Below, piece after piece: positions 55,577 through 64,000 of a stretch of DNA of 64,000 bases. How positions within the stretch are numbered: the stretch's first letter is position 1; the number at the start of each line of letters is the position of its first letter. Location: positions 124,001-188,000 of the forward strand of contig NZ_JAMBNO010000007.1 in assembly GCF_023715105.1 (NCBI RefSeq). The letters run 5' to 3'. The DNA comes from Hydrogenophaga intermedia (GTDB lineage: Bacteria; Pseudomonadota; Gammaproteobacteria; Burkholderiales; Burkholderiaceae_C). The notes under the pieces are model-generated. The model was given only the letters and a program-made list of their open reading frames with translations. It ran no database searches and had not been told where the DNA came from. Both the position numbers and the translations under genes were made by a program.

Positions 55577-56626
55577 ATGGTCCAACGCGTTCACCACATC
55601 ACGCCCCAAGAGGCGCTGCAGCGCACGATCGAGCACCGCGAGATCTTCCACGACGAGATGCTGCACCTCATGCGCCTCATCATGGGCGGCGAGATGTCGC
55701 CCGTGATGATGGCCGCGCTCATCACCGGCCTGCGCGTCAAGAAAGAAACCATCGGCGAGATCACCGCCGCCGCGCAGGTGATGCGCGAGTTTTCGACCAA
55801 GGTGCACGTGGCCGACAAGACCCACCTGGTCGACATCGTGGGCACCGGCGGCGACGGTTCGCACACCTTCAACATCTCCACCTGCAGCATGTTCGTGGCG
55901 GCCGCCGCCGGCGCGCGCGTGAGCAAGCATGGCGGGCGCAGCGTTTCCAGCAAGAGCGGCAGCGCCGACGTGCTGGAGAGCCTGGGCGTCAACATCAACC
56001 TCACGCCCGAGCAGATCGCGCGCTGCATCGAGCAGGTGGGCGTGGGCTTCATGTTCGCGCCCAACCACCACCCGGCCATGAAGAACGTGGCGCCGGTGCG
56101 GCGCGAGCTCGGCATCAAGACCATCTTCAACATCCTGGGCCCGCTGACCAACCCGGCCTCGGCGCCCAACATCCTCATGGGCGTGTTCCACCCCGACCTC
56201 GTCGGTATCCAGGTGCGCGCGCTGCAGCGCCTGGGCGCCGAGCACGCGGTGGTGGTCTATGGCCGCGACGGCATGGACGAGGTCTCGCTTGGCGCGGCCA
56301 CCATGGTGGGCGAGTTGAAGAACGGCGAGATCGTCGAGTACGAGATCCACCCCGAGGACTTCGGCATGACCATGGCGGGCAGCCGCGCGCTGCGCGTGGA
56401 GACGCCCGAGGCCTCGCGCGAGATGCTGCTGGGTGTGCTTCAGTGCCGTGACGAGCCGGCGCTCAAGGCGGCGAGCGAGATCGTGGTGCTCAACGCCGGC
56501 GTGGCGCTGTATGCGGCCAACGTGGCGCCCGACATGGAGGCCGGCATCGCGCTGGCCCGGCGCACGCTCGAGTCGGGTGCGGCGCTGACCAAGCTGGAGC
56601 AGCTCAAGGCCTTCGTGGCCGCGTGA
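55577..56626 (+). CDS. trpD: Anthranilate phosphoribosyltransferase
   Basis: Adds phosphoribose to anthranilate; 349 aa. Glycine-rich PRPP loop GTGGDG (89-94) in [35 protein letters not shown], and [10 protein letters not shown] mark the family; metal-binding acidic residues are in [16 protein letters not shown] precedes ATG 55577. It is separate from trpG. Confidence 0.96.
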   Translation: MVQRVHHITPQEALQRTIEHREIFHDEMLHLMRLIMGGEMSPVMMAALITGLRVKKETIGEITAAAQVMREFSTKVHVADKTHLVDIVGTGGDGSHTFNISTCSMFVAAAAGARVSKHGGRSVSSKSGSADVLESLGVNINLTPEQIARCIEQVGVGFMFAPNHHPAMKNVAPVRRELGIKTIFNILGPLTNPASAPNILMGVFHPDLVGIQVRALQRLGAEHAVVVYGRDGMDEVSLGAATMVGELKNGEIVEYEIHPEDFGMTMAGSRALRVETPEASREMLLGVLQCRDEPALKAASEIVVLNAGVALYAANVAPDMEAGIALARRTLESGAALTKLEQLKAFVAA

Positions 56627-56636
56627 GGGGGCGGGC

Positions 56637-57437
56637 ATGAGCGACATCCTCAACAAGATCGTGGCCACCAAGCGGGAAGAGGTGGCGGCCGCCAGGAAGA
56701 AAACGCCCCTGGAGGCGATGCGCGCCGACGCCGAAAGCCGCGTGCTGACCCGTGACTTCGTGGGAGCGCTGCGCGCGAAGATCGCTGCTGGCCAGGCCGC
56801 GGTGATTGCCGAGGTGAAGAAGGCCAGCCCCAGCAAAGGCGTGCTGCGCGAAGATTTCATCCCGGCCGACATTGCGCAGAGTTACGCCGAGGGCGACGGC
56901 AAGGTGAGCGCTGCCTGCCTGTCGGTGCTGACCGATCGCCAGTACTTCCAGGGCTCGGCCGACTACCTCAAGCAGGCGCGCGCGAGTTGCGATCTGCCGG
57001 TGTTGCGCAAGGACTTCCTGGTCGACCCCTATCAGGTCTATGAGGCGCGCGCCATGGGCGCCGACGCCATCTTGCTGATCGCCGCCTGCCTCGACGATGC
57101 GCAGATGGCCGAATTCGAGGCCATCGCGCGTGGGCTGGACATGGCTGTGCTGGTGGAAGTGCACGATCGCGACGAACTGCACCGTGCGCTCAAGCTGAAG
57201 ACGCCGCTGGTGGGTGTGAACAACCGCAACCTGCGCACCTTCGAGGTGTCGCTCGCCACCACGCTCGATCTGCTGCCCGACCTGCCCGCCGATCGTTTGC
57301 TGATCACCGAATCCGGCATCCTTTCCCGCGCTGACGTGCAGACCATGCGTGCGGCCGGCGTCAACGCCTTCCTGGTCGGTGAGGCCTTCATGCGCGCCGA
57401 GGAGCCGGGACTCGCGCTCGCCGAGCTGTTCGCGTGA
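56637..57437 (+). CDS. trpC: Indole-3-glycerol phosphate synthase
   Basis: Ring-closing decarboxylase of the tryptophan pathway, TIM barrel of 266 aa. Catalytic lysines and glutamates lie in [52 protein letters not shown] and LITESGI. It is not fused to TrpF. The stop overlaps the ung GTG by four bases. trpF, trpB and trpA are not in the window. Confidence 0.96.
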   Translation: MSDILNKIVATKREEVAAARKKTPLEAMRADAESRVLTRDFVGALRAKIAAGQAAVIAEVKKASPSKGVLREDFIPADIAQSYAEGDGKVSAACLSVLTDRQYFQGSADYLKQARASCDLPVLRKDFLVDPYQVYEARAMGADAILLIAACLDDAQMAEFEAIARGLDMAVLVEVHDRDELHRALKLKTPLVGVNNRNLRTFEVSLATTLDLLPDLPADRLLITESGILSRADVQTMRAAGVNAFLVGEAFMRAEEPGLALAELFA

Positions 57438-58123
57438 AGCTCGCGCATGCCGATCCGGCGCGCTGGCCGGTGGCGCCGGGCTGGGCGCCGACGGTCGATG
57501 CCTTCTTCGCCTCCTCCGATGGCCGATCGCTGACCGACTTCCTGGCCACGCGGCTGGCGCAGGGTGCCACCGTGTATCCGCCCGAGCCTTTGCGCGCGCT
57601 CACGCTCACGCCGCCCGAAACGGTGCGTGTGATCATCCTCGGGCAGGATCCGTACCACGGCCCCGGCCAGGCTGAGGGCCTGGCCTTCTCGGTCGCGCCC
57701 GGGGTGAGCTTCCCGCCCAGCCTGCGCAACATCCTCCTCGAGCGTCAGCGCGACCTCGGCCTGGCGCCGCCCCTGCACGGCTCTCTGGCGCACTGGGCAG
57801 CGCAGGGCGTGCTGTTGCTCAACACATGCTTGAGCGTGGAAGACGGTCAGCCAGCAAGCCATGCCGGCAAAGGTTGGGAAGTACTCACTGACGCCTTGAT
57901 CGAGGTTGTCACAAGGAATCCATTGCCCAAAGCGTTTCTGCTCTGGGGCGCCCATGCCCAGAAGAAGGCGGCACGCATCGCCACCCCGCACCGTGTGTTC
58001 GCGGCCAATCACCCCTCACCGCTGTCGGCGCGACGCGGTCCGACGCCGTTTCTGGGGTGCGGGCACTTCGGCGCGGTCAACGACTGGCTGCGCGAGCAAG
58101 GGCGCGCGCCGATCGACTGGTAA
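57434..58123 (+). CDS. ung: Uracil-DNA glycosylase
   Basis: Family 1 uracil-DNA glycosylase, 229 aa, which starts base excision of uracil. The catalytic water-activating motif is GQDPYHG (70-76, Asp72), and the DNA-intercalation motif is HPSPLS near the C-terminus. The start is GTG 57434 overlapping the trpC stop (GTGA), so it is translated from the trp transcript. The next transcription unit begins with tRNA-Tyr. Confidence 0.94.
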   Translation: MKLAHADPARWPVAPGWAPTVDAFFASSDGRSLTDFLATRLAQGATVYPPEPLRALTLTPPETVRVIILGQDPYHGPGQAEGLAFSVAPGVSFPPSLRNILLERQRDLGLAPPLHGSLAHWAAQGVLLLNTCLSVEDGQPASHAGKGWEVLTDALIEVVTRNPLPKAFLLWGAHAQKKAARIATPHRVFAANHPSPLSARRGPTPFLGCGHFGAVNDWLREQGRAPIDW

Positions 58124-58165
58124 CGGCCTGCGTGGGGGCACTGGCGGCGGGTCACTTTTCCATGG

Positions 58166-58171
58166 CATAAT
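58166..58171 (+). promoter_or_regulatory. Candidate -10 of the tRNA-tuf transcript
   Basis: CATAAT, 5/6 to consensus, lies 15 bases before tRNA-Tyr. The surrounding DNA is less GC-rich than the genes. No convincing -35 is seen. Confidence 0.4.
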
Positions 58172-58186
58172 CGCCGGCTGCGCTAC

Positions 58187-58272
58187 GGAGGGGTGCCCGA
58201 GTGGCTAAAGGGGGCAGACTGTAAATCTGTTGGCTTACGCCTACGCTGGTTCGAATCCAGCCTCCTCCACCA
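58187..58272 (+). tRNA. tRNA-Tyr (GTA)
   Basis: Class II tRNA of 86 nt including encoded CCA. Acceptor GGAGGGG pairs with CTCCTCC (one G-U), T-arm GCTGG-TTCGAAT-CCAGC, anticodon GTA at 58221-58223, and a long variable arm. First gene of the tRNA-tuf cluster. Confidence 0.96.
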
Positions 58273-58312
58273 AGCGCGATGAAGCGGCGATCCGAATGGC
58301 ATGCCAGCCCGG

Positions 58313-58386
58313 GCGGGAGTAGTTCAATGGTAGAACCCCAGCCTTCCAAGCTGATGACGCGGGTTCGATTCCCGTCTCCCGCTCCA
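58313..58386 (+). tRNA. tRNA-Gly (TCC)
   Basis: A 74-nt tRNA with encoded CCA. Acceptor GCGGGAG pairs with CTCCCGC; anticodon TCC at 58345-58347 in the loop CTTCCAA; T-arm CGGG-TTCGATT-CCCG. Confidence 0.95.
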
Positions 58387-58440
58387 TGCGGTCGGATGTT
58401 TGAAGTGTGAATTCAGGCGTCGGGCGTGGCCCGGCGCTTT

Positions 58441-58515
<75 letters not shown>

Positions 58516-58561
58516 GTTGCTTGATCGGTGTTTCGGCAATTTCGTATTTGGAGCTGAAGAA

Positions 58562-59752
<1,191 letters not shown>

Positions 59753-59785
59753 GCGCCCCGGGAAACCAGGGCAACAGAGCCGCTT

Positions 59786-59861
59786 AGGGGTATAGCTCAA
59801 TTGGCAGAGCGTCGGTCTCCAAAACCGAAGGTTGGGGGTTCGATTCCCTCTGCCCCTGCCA
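59786..59861 (+). tRNA. tRNA-Trp (CCA)
   Basis: A 76-nt tRNA with encoded CCA end. Acceptor AGGGGTA pairs with TGCCCCT; anticodon CCA at 59819-59821 in CTCCAAA; T-arm GGGGG-TTCGATT-CCCTC with one wobble. Between tuf and secE, as in many proteobacteria. Confidence 0.96.
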
Positions 59862-59910
59862 CCTGACAGGAACCGCATCGCTCGATCAGTTCACCTGTTT
59901 CGTGGCACCA

Positions 59911-59949
59911 CAAGCCCACCGAAGTCGCTCAAGACCTCTGGTGGGCTTG
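59911..59949 (+). terminator. Hairpin between tRNA-Trp and secE
   Basis: CAAGCCCACC (59911-59920) and GGTGGGCTTG (59940-59949) form a perfect 10-bp stem with a 19-nt loop. There is no T-run after it, so it may be a processing site or partial terminator before secE. Confidence 0.45.
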
Positions 59950-60007
59950 CGTGTCTCATGACCTTTGGTCCGGGACGCGCCGTTTTGTAATCATTGTCTG
60001 AATCCAC

Positions 60008-60391
60008 ATGGCCTCCTCCGACGTTCAAACCGTTTCCTCCGGCGCCGACAAAGCCAAGCTCGCCTTGGCCGTGGCGCTGGTCGTGGGCGGTTTCGTGGCC
60101 TTCTACCTGCTGGCCGGGCGCGGCGCGCTTGCGCAGTGGGGCGCGCTGGTCGCGGCCCTGGTCGTGGCGGTGGTCGTCTTTGCCGTTTCCGAGTCCGGCA
60201 AGCAACTGATCGCTTTCGGCCGCGATTCGTGGAAAGAGGTCAAGAAGGTGGTGTGGCCCGCCCGCAAGGAAGCCATCCAGATGACCGCCTACGTTTTCGT
60301 GTTCGTGGTGGTGATGGCCTTGTTCCTGTGGCTGACCGACAAGACCCTCGAATGGGTGTTCTACGACCTCATCCTGGGCTGGAGGAATTGA
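60008..60391 (+). CDS. secE: Preprotein translocase subunit SecE
   Basis: Small subunit of the SecYEG channel, 127 aa with three membrane segments (about 18-37, 43-60, 92-110), the longer E. coli-like form. The conserved amphipathic helix [17 protein letters not shown] comes before the last membrane segment. Four bases separate its stop from nusG ATG. Confidence 0.96.
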   Translation: MASSDVQTVSSGADKAKLALAVALVVGGFVAFYLLAGRGALAQWGALVAALVVAVVVFAVSESGKQLIAFGRDSWKEVKKVVWPARKEAIQMTAYVFVFVVVMALFLWLTDKTLEWVFYDLILGWRN

Positions 60392-60395
60392 TCCC

Positions 60396-60971
60396 ATGAC
60401 CGAGCAACAAACGCCCGCGGCACAAGCCGCTCCCGCCGAAGGCATGCGCTGGTATGTGGTGCATGCCTATTCGGGCATGGAAAAGGCGGCTGAGCGCAAC
60501 ATCATCGAGCGCATCAACCGCGCCGGCATGCAGGACAAGTTCGGCCGCATCCTCGTGCCCACTGAGGAGGTGGTCGAGGTCAAGAACGGCCAGAAGCGCA
60601 CCACCGAGCGCAAGTTCTTCCCCGGCTACGTGCTGGTGGAGATGGTGATGGACGACGACACCTGGCACCTGATCAAGCACACCAACAAGGTGACGGGCTT
60701 CGTCGGTGGCGCCAAGAACCGTCCGGTGCCGATCTCGGAGGAAGACGTCCAGAAGATCGTCAGCCAGATGCAGGAAGGCACGGACAAGCCGCGCCACAAG
60801 GTCGAGTTCGTGGTCGGCGAGTACGTGCGCGTCAAGGAGGGCCCGTTCACCGACTTCAACGGCACGGTCGAGGAAGTCAACTACGAGAAGAACAAGATGC
60901 GCGTGTCCGTGACCATCTTCGGTCGTGCCACGCCCGTCGAACTCGAATTCAGCCAGGTCGAGAAGACCTGA
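60396..60971 (+). CDS. nusG: Transcription termination/antitermination factor NusG
   Basis: Processivity factor bound to RNA polymerase and ribosome or Rho; 191 aa. NGN domain begins [20 protein letters not shown] and includes [11 protein letters not shown]; the KOW motif is [27 protein letters not shown] precedes ATG 60396. Followed by a long GC hairpin. Confidence 0.97.
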   Translation: MTEQQTPAAQAAPAEGMRWYVVHAYSGMEKAAERNIIERINRAGMQDKFGRILVPTEEVVEVKNGQKRTTERKFFPGYVLVEMVMDDDTWHLIKHTNKVTGFVGGAKNRPVPISEEDVQKIVSQMQEGTDKPRHKVEFVVGEYVRVKEGPFTDFNGTVEEVNYEKNKMRVSVTIFGRATPVELEFSQVEKT

Positions 60972-60980
60972 TCGTTTCCA

Positions 60981-61014
60981 GGCGCTGGCGGGTCGGCCCG
61001 ACGCCAGCGCTGTT
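60981..61014 (+). terminator. Hairpin after nusG
   Basis: GCGCTGGCG (60981-60989) pairs with CGCCAGCGC (61001-61009), with further GTCGG/CCGAC pairing inside, then TGTTGTT. It looks like a partial terminator between secE-nusG and the rplK operon. Confidence 0.5.
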
Positions 61015-61048
61015 GTTCACACCGGGTCCCCAACCGCGAGGAGGTGGC

Positions 61049-61081
61049 ATGAAACCCACCGTTTGCACTCGCAGGAGCTGA
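61049..61081 (+). other. Short upstream ORF before rplK
   Basis: ATG at 61049 with a strong GAGGAGG seven bases upstream opens a ten-codon frame, MKPTVCTRRS, ending three bases before the rplK ATG. The rplK ribosome site AGGAG lies inside its last codons. It may couple or limit rplK translation. No conservation can be judged here. Confidence 0.35.
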
Positions 61082-61084
61082 AAA

Positions 61085-61516
61085 ATGGCGAAGAAAATCG
61101 TCGGCTTCATCAAGCTGCAAGTGCCAGCTGGTAAGGCCAACCCCTCCCCCCCGATCGGTCCGGCGCTGGGTCAGCGCGGCCTGAACATCATGGAGTTCTG
61201 CAAGGCGTTCAACGCCCAGACCCAGGGCGTCGAGCCCGGTCTGCCGCTGCCCGTGGTGATCACCGCCTTCGCGGACAAGAGCTTCACCTTCATCATCAAG
61301 ACGCCCCCGGCGACCACCTTGATCAAGAAGGCCATCAAGCTCGACAAGGGCTCCTCGGTGCCCAACAAGAACAAGGTCGGCAAGATCACCCGGGCCCAGC
61401 TCGAGGAAATCGCCAAGACCAAGATGAAGGACATGACCGCTGCCGACATCGACGCAGCCGTCAAGACCATCGCCGGCTCTGCCCGTTCGATGGGTGTGAT
61501 CGTGGAGGGCGTGTAA
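61085..61516 (+). CDS. rplK: 50S ribosomal protein L11
   Basis: 143-residue ribosomal protein of the GTPase-associated centre; binds 23S rRNA with L10/L12. Begins [23 protein letters not shown], the flexible proline-rich region used by RelA and thiostrepton, and ends with the rRNA-binding helices. Its stop touches the rplA start. Confidence 0.98.
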   Translation: MAKKIVGFIKLQVPAGKANPSPPIGPALGQRGLNIMEFCKAFNAQTQGVEPGLPLPVVITAFADKSFTFIIKTPPATTLIKKAIKLDKGSSVPNKNKVGKITRAQLEEIAKTKMKDMTAADIDAAVKTIAGSARSMGVIVEGV

Positions 61517-62215
61517 ATGGCCAAGCTCACCAAAAAAGAGAAAGCCTTCGAAGGCAAGGTCGACAGCAACAAGCTGTACGCCCTGACCGAAGCGCTCAAG
61601 ATCGTCAAGGAATGCGCGACCGCCAAGTTCGATGAATCCATCGACGTGGCGATCCAGCTCGGCGTGGACGCCAAGAAGTCCGATCAGGTGGTGCGTGGTG
61701 CCGTCGTGATGCCCAACGGCACCGGCAAGACCAAGCGCGTGGCCGTGTTCGCCCAGGGCGCCAAGGCCGAGGAAGCCAAGGCAGCCGGTGCCGACATCGT
61801 CGGCATGGACGACCTCGCCGCCGAGGTGAAAGCTGGCAACATCAACTTCGATGTGGTCATCGCCTCGCCCGACGCCATGCGCGTGGTCGGTACGCTGGGT
61901 CAGGTGCTCGGCCCCCGTGGCCTGATGCCCAACCCCAAGGTCGGCACCGTGACGCCCGACGTGGCGACCGCGGTGAAGAACGCCAAGGCCGGTCAGGTTC
62001 AGTTCCGCGTCGACAAGGCCGGCATCGTGCACGGCACCATCGGCCGCCGCTCGTTCGACGCCGAGAAGCTGCAGGGCAACCTGCTGGCGCTGCTCGATGC
62101 GCTGAACAAGGCCAAGCCGGCCACCAGCAAGGGTGTGTACCTGCGCAAGCTGGCCGTCTCGTCGACCATGGGTGTGGGCGTCCGCGTGGACACCCAGACC
62201 GTCTCGGCGACGTGA
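61517..62215 (+). CDS. rplA: 50S ribosomal protein L1
   Basis: 232-residue protein of the L1 stalk; also the translational repressor of rplKA in many bacteria. Conserved blocks [43 protein letters not shown] and [17 protein letters not shown] 61517 follows directly after the rplK stop. Confidence 0.98.
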   Translation: MAKLTKKEKAFEGKVDSNKLYALTEALKIVKECATAKFDESIDVAIQLGVDAKKSDQVVRGAVVMPNGTGKTKRVAVFAQGAKAEEAKAAGADIVGMDDLAAEVKAGNINFDVVIASPDAMRVVGTLGQVLGPRGLMPNPKVGTVTPDVATAVKNAKAGQVQFRVDKAGIVHGTIGRRSFDAEKLQGNLLALLDALNKAKPATSKGVYLRKLAVSSTMGVGVRVDTQTVSAT

Positions 62216-62466
62216 TGGCATGAAGAATTCGGGCGACCTCGGTTGCCCGGGTGTGGTGGGTTCGTGGCGCACAGCGATGCGCGCCGCGAAGCCATCCAAG
62301 ACCGTTGGTGTGGGCCGCTTGCGGCGCACTTAATTCCCCATCAGGGGGCCAACGCAGATGGCGATCCCGCCGCTGTAAGGAATCCAAGGGTTTCGGACAT
62401 CGGTTGAATCGCTGCAATGAGGCGTGTGGACGGCGGCAACGCCCCCGCACATTGAAGGAGTGAACC
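62216..62466 (+). promoter_or_regulatory. L10-type leader region of rplJL
   Basis: A 251-bp untranslated stretch between rplA and rplJ. In this position proteobacteria have an L10 leader RNA that binds the L10/L12 complex and represses translation. Self-complementary GC stretches are present (for example around 62270-62330 and 62395-62445), and GAAGGAG at the end is the rplJ ribosome site. I did not fold it fully, so limits are approximate. Confidence 0.6.
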
Positions 62467-62973
62467 TTGAGTCTGAATCGCAGTGAGAAAGAAGCGGTCA
62501 TCACCGAAGTGACCGGCCTCGCCGCCAAAGCTCAAACCCTCGTGATGGCGGAATACCGCGGCATCACGGTCGCCTCCATGGATCAGCTGCGTGTGAACGC
62601 CCGCAAGAGCGGTGTGAGCCTGAGCGTGTTGAAAAACACCCTGGCCCGCCGTGCGGTCGCCGGCAGCTCGTTCGAGGTGGTGGCCGACAAGATGTCCGGT
62701 CCGCTCGTCTACGGCTTCTCCGAGGACCCCGTGGCCGCCGCGAAAGTGGTGGCCGATTTCGCGAAGACCAACGACAAGCTGGTCATTCGCGGCGGTGTCT
62801 ATGCGGGCAAGGCGCTGGACGTCGAAGGTGTGAAGCAGCTCGCCAGCATCCCCTCGAAAGAGGTCCTGCTTGCGCAGCTCTGTGGCCTGCTCATGTCGCC
62901 GATCTCGCGCACCGCGGTGGTGCTCGGCGCGCTGGCCACGAAAAAAGGCGAAGGCGAAACCGCTGCCGCCTGA
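62467..62973 (+). CDS. rplJ: 50S ribosomal protein L10
   Basis: 168-residue base of the L12 stalk. Starts at TTG 62467 ([25 protein letters not shown]), with GAAGGAG seven bases upstream; no ATG lies near the conserved N-terminus. A rare start codon agrees with tight translational control of L10. The C-terminal helix carries the L12-binding segments. Confidence 0.96.
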   Translation: MSLNRSEKEAVITEVTGLAAKAQTLVMAEYRGITVASMDQLRVNARKSGVSLSVLKNTLARRAVAGSSFEVVADKMSGPLVYGFSEDPVAAAKVVADFAKTNDKLVIRGGVYAGKALDVEGVKQLASIPSKEVLLAQLCGLLMSPISRTAVVLGALATKKGEGETAAA

Positions 62974-63019
62974 TGGCCGCAGCGTCCCGCAAACATCAAC
63001 CGATTGATAGGAAACCCAA

Positions 63020-63397
63020 ATGGCATTCGATAAAGACGCATTTCTGACCGCCCTGGACAGCATGTCGGTCATGGAACTCAACGACCTGGTGAAAGCCATC
63101 GAAGAGAAGTTCGGCGTGAGCGCTGCTGCGATGGCCGCTCCGGCCGCCGCCGGTGGTGGTGGCGCCGCTGCCGCCGCTGAAGAGAAGACCGAGTTCAACG
63201 TCGTGCTGCTCGAGGCCGGCGCCAACAAGGTCGGCGTGATCAAGGCCGTGCGCGAGATCACCGGTCTGGGCCTGAAAGAAGCCAAAGACCTGGTCGACGG
63301 CGCGCCCAAGAACGTGAAAGAAGCGGTTGCCAAGGCCGACGCCGAAGCCGCCGTGAAGAAGCTGGTGGAAGCCGGCGCCAAGGCCGAGCTCAAGTAA
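63020..63397 (+). CDS. rplL: 50S ribosomal protein L7/L12
   Basis: 125-residue acidic stalk protein that recruits translation factors. N-terminal dimer domain ([24 protein letters not shown]), an Ala/Gly-rich hinge (about 35-55) and the C-terminal factor-binding domain [21 protein letters not shown]. Two hairpins follow before rpoB. Confidence 0.98.
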   Translation: MAFDKDAFLTALDSMSVMELNDLVKAIEEKFGVSAAAMAAPAAAGGGGAAAAAEEKTEFNVVLLEAGANKVGVIKAVREITGLGLKEAKDLVDGAPKNVKEAVAKADAEAAVKKLVEAGAKAELK

Positions 63398-63412
63398 TCC
63401 GCTCGACCCCGC

Positions 63413-63463
63413 AGGCTGGAGCGCTCGAAAGGGCCTCCAGCCTTGTGTGCTTTCAGAGCACAC
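63413..63463 (+). terminator. Tandem hairpins between rplL and rpoB
   Basis: AGGCTGGAG/CTCCAGCCT (63413-63443, 9-bp stem) is followed by GTGTGCT/AGCACAC (63445-63463, 7-bp stem, loop TTCAG). This is where E. coli has a partial attenuator and an RNase III site that set rpoBC below rplJL. There is no T-run. The rest of the 250-bp gap to rpoB shows nothing further that I can name. Confidence 0.5.
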
Positions 63464-63647
63464 CCGGAATTGCTGGTCTCCAGCCCTTCCGAGTGTCTTC
63501 TGACCCCGACTGCAGAAGACCACTTGGTTCGGGCTCGCGTGCAATGCGCGGGCCGTCCGCCATCGGTTGGTAGAGGCCAGCCACCAAGCTCGTCAGCGCC
63601 GTGCAACGCTGACCGACAGTCGCCAAGACCTCAAGCCCGGAGATCTC

Positions 63648-64000
63648 ATGGCATCGAAGTACTCCTACACCGAACGCAAGCGCATCCGAAAGAGTTTCGG
63701 CACGCGCGAAAACGTGCTCACCATCCCTTATCTGCTGCAGATGCAGAAGGATGCCTACACCGCCTTCCTCCAGGCCGATACGCTGCCCAAGCAGCGCAGC
63801 AACGAAGGCTTGCAGGCCGCGTTCGAAGCCGCCTTCCCGATCGTCTCGCACAACGGCTTCGTCGAGATGAAGTTCGTCGAGTACAACCTGGCCAAGCCCG
63901 CGTTCGACGTGCGCGAGTGCCAGACGCGCGGCCTCACGTTTGCATCCGCCGTGCGCGCACGTGTGCAGCTCATCATCTACGACCGCGAGTCCTCCACGCC
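63648..64000 (+). CDS. rpoB: RNA polymerase beta subunit, 3'-truncated by window edge
   Basis: First 117 codons of the beta subunit. It begins [18 protein letters not shown] and continues with [19 protein letters not shown] and [21 protein letters not shown], matching proteobacterial RpoB. GGAG lies six bases before ATG 63648. The rest lies beyond the window, with rpoC expected after it. Confidence 0.97.
   Translation, partial: MASKYSYTERKRIRKSFGTRENVLTIPYLLQMQKDAYTAFLQADTLPKQRSNEGLQAAFEAAFPIVSHNGFVEMKFVEYNLAKPAFDVRECQTRGLTFASAVRARVQLIIYDRESST

Noticed and set aside
62220..62333. Small frame MKNSGDLGCPGVV... after rplA
   Set aside because: No ribosome site, composition like non-coding leader, and the region is better explained as the L10 leader.

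Overview
The window is a high-GC bacterial chromosome segment. The family content and gene order (tRNA-Tyr/Gly/Thr-tuf-tRNA-Trp-secE-nusG-rplKAJL-rpoB, rpe-gph next to trpEGDC, lptB-rpoN) point to a betaproteobacterium of the order Burkholderiales, most like Comamonadaceae (Hydrogenophaga/Acidovorax-type). This is judged from remembered families and synteny, not from a database search. I see no insertion sequence, prophage, CRISPR array or rRNA operon. It reads as ordinary, densely packed chromosome with accessory genes between conserved blocks.

Positions 1-9400: aromatic catabolism. Five consecutive genes (hpaE, cut by the window edge, then hpaD, hpaF, hpaH, hpaI) encode the homoprotocatechuate meta-cleavage pathway. 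They are followed by a class II aldolase, a ketopantoate-reductase-like enzyme, a LuxR-type regulator, a VanA-like Rieske oxygenase and an orphan TRAP solute-binding protein. Positions 9400-16600: MarC protein, SDR, DsbA-fold isomerase, dienelactone hydrolase, amidohydrolase, then corA-hemB on the minus strand, and a divergent gene for a degenerate histidine-kinase/receiver protein. Positions 16600-27100: malate synthase G with a haloacid dehalogenase, a CaiB-type CoA-transferase, and a lysine module: lysE-davB-davA (export, L-lysine 2-monooxygenase, 5-aminovaleramide amidase) with a divergent ArgP/LysG-type regulator.

Positions 27100-37700: argS, a SPOR protein, dsbA, then the tightly overlapping series lptA-lptB-rpoN-rlmL-PIN-YwqK, and a glutamate-synthase-like flavoprotein. 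Positions 37700-51360: YecA/SEC-C protein, GST, DUF3597, a LysR/Tat-flavoprotein pair sharing one symmetric promoter, AlkC-type glycosylase, pncC, pgpA, a membrane protein with a TIR-like C-terminus sitting between pgpA and thiL, a Gcr-type membrane protein, apaG, rpe, gph and a secreted chalcone-isomerase-like protein.

Positions 51360-58130: tryptophan operon. A 27-residue leader peptide containing Trp-Pro-Trp and alternative RNA hairpins precede trpE-trpG-ltaE-(RhtB/LysE exporter)-trpD-trpC-ung. Positions 58130-64000: translation and transcription block with four tRNAs, tuf, secE, nusG, rplK, rplA, an L10-type leader, rplJ, rplL and the start of rpoB.

The most interesting items are the TIR-like membrane protein, the kinase-like protein next to hemB, the trp leader with an almost leaderless leader peptide, the embedded ltaE/exporter pair, the lysine module with its candidate operator, and the mirror-symmetric divergent promoter at 40955-40984. 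None is proven to be a new system by sequence reading alone.
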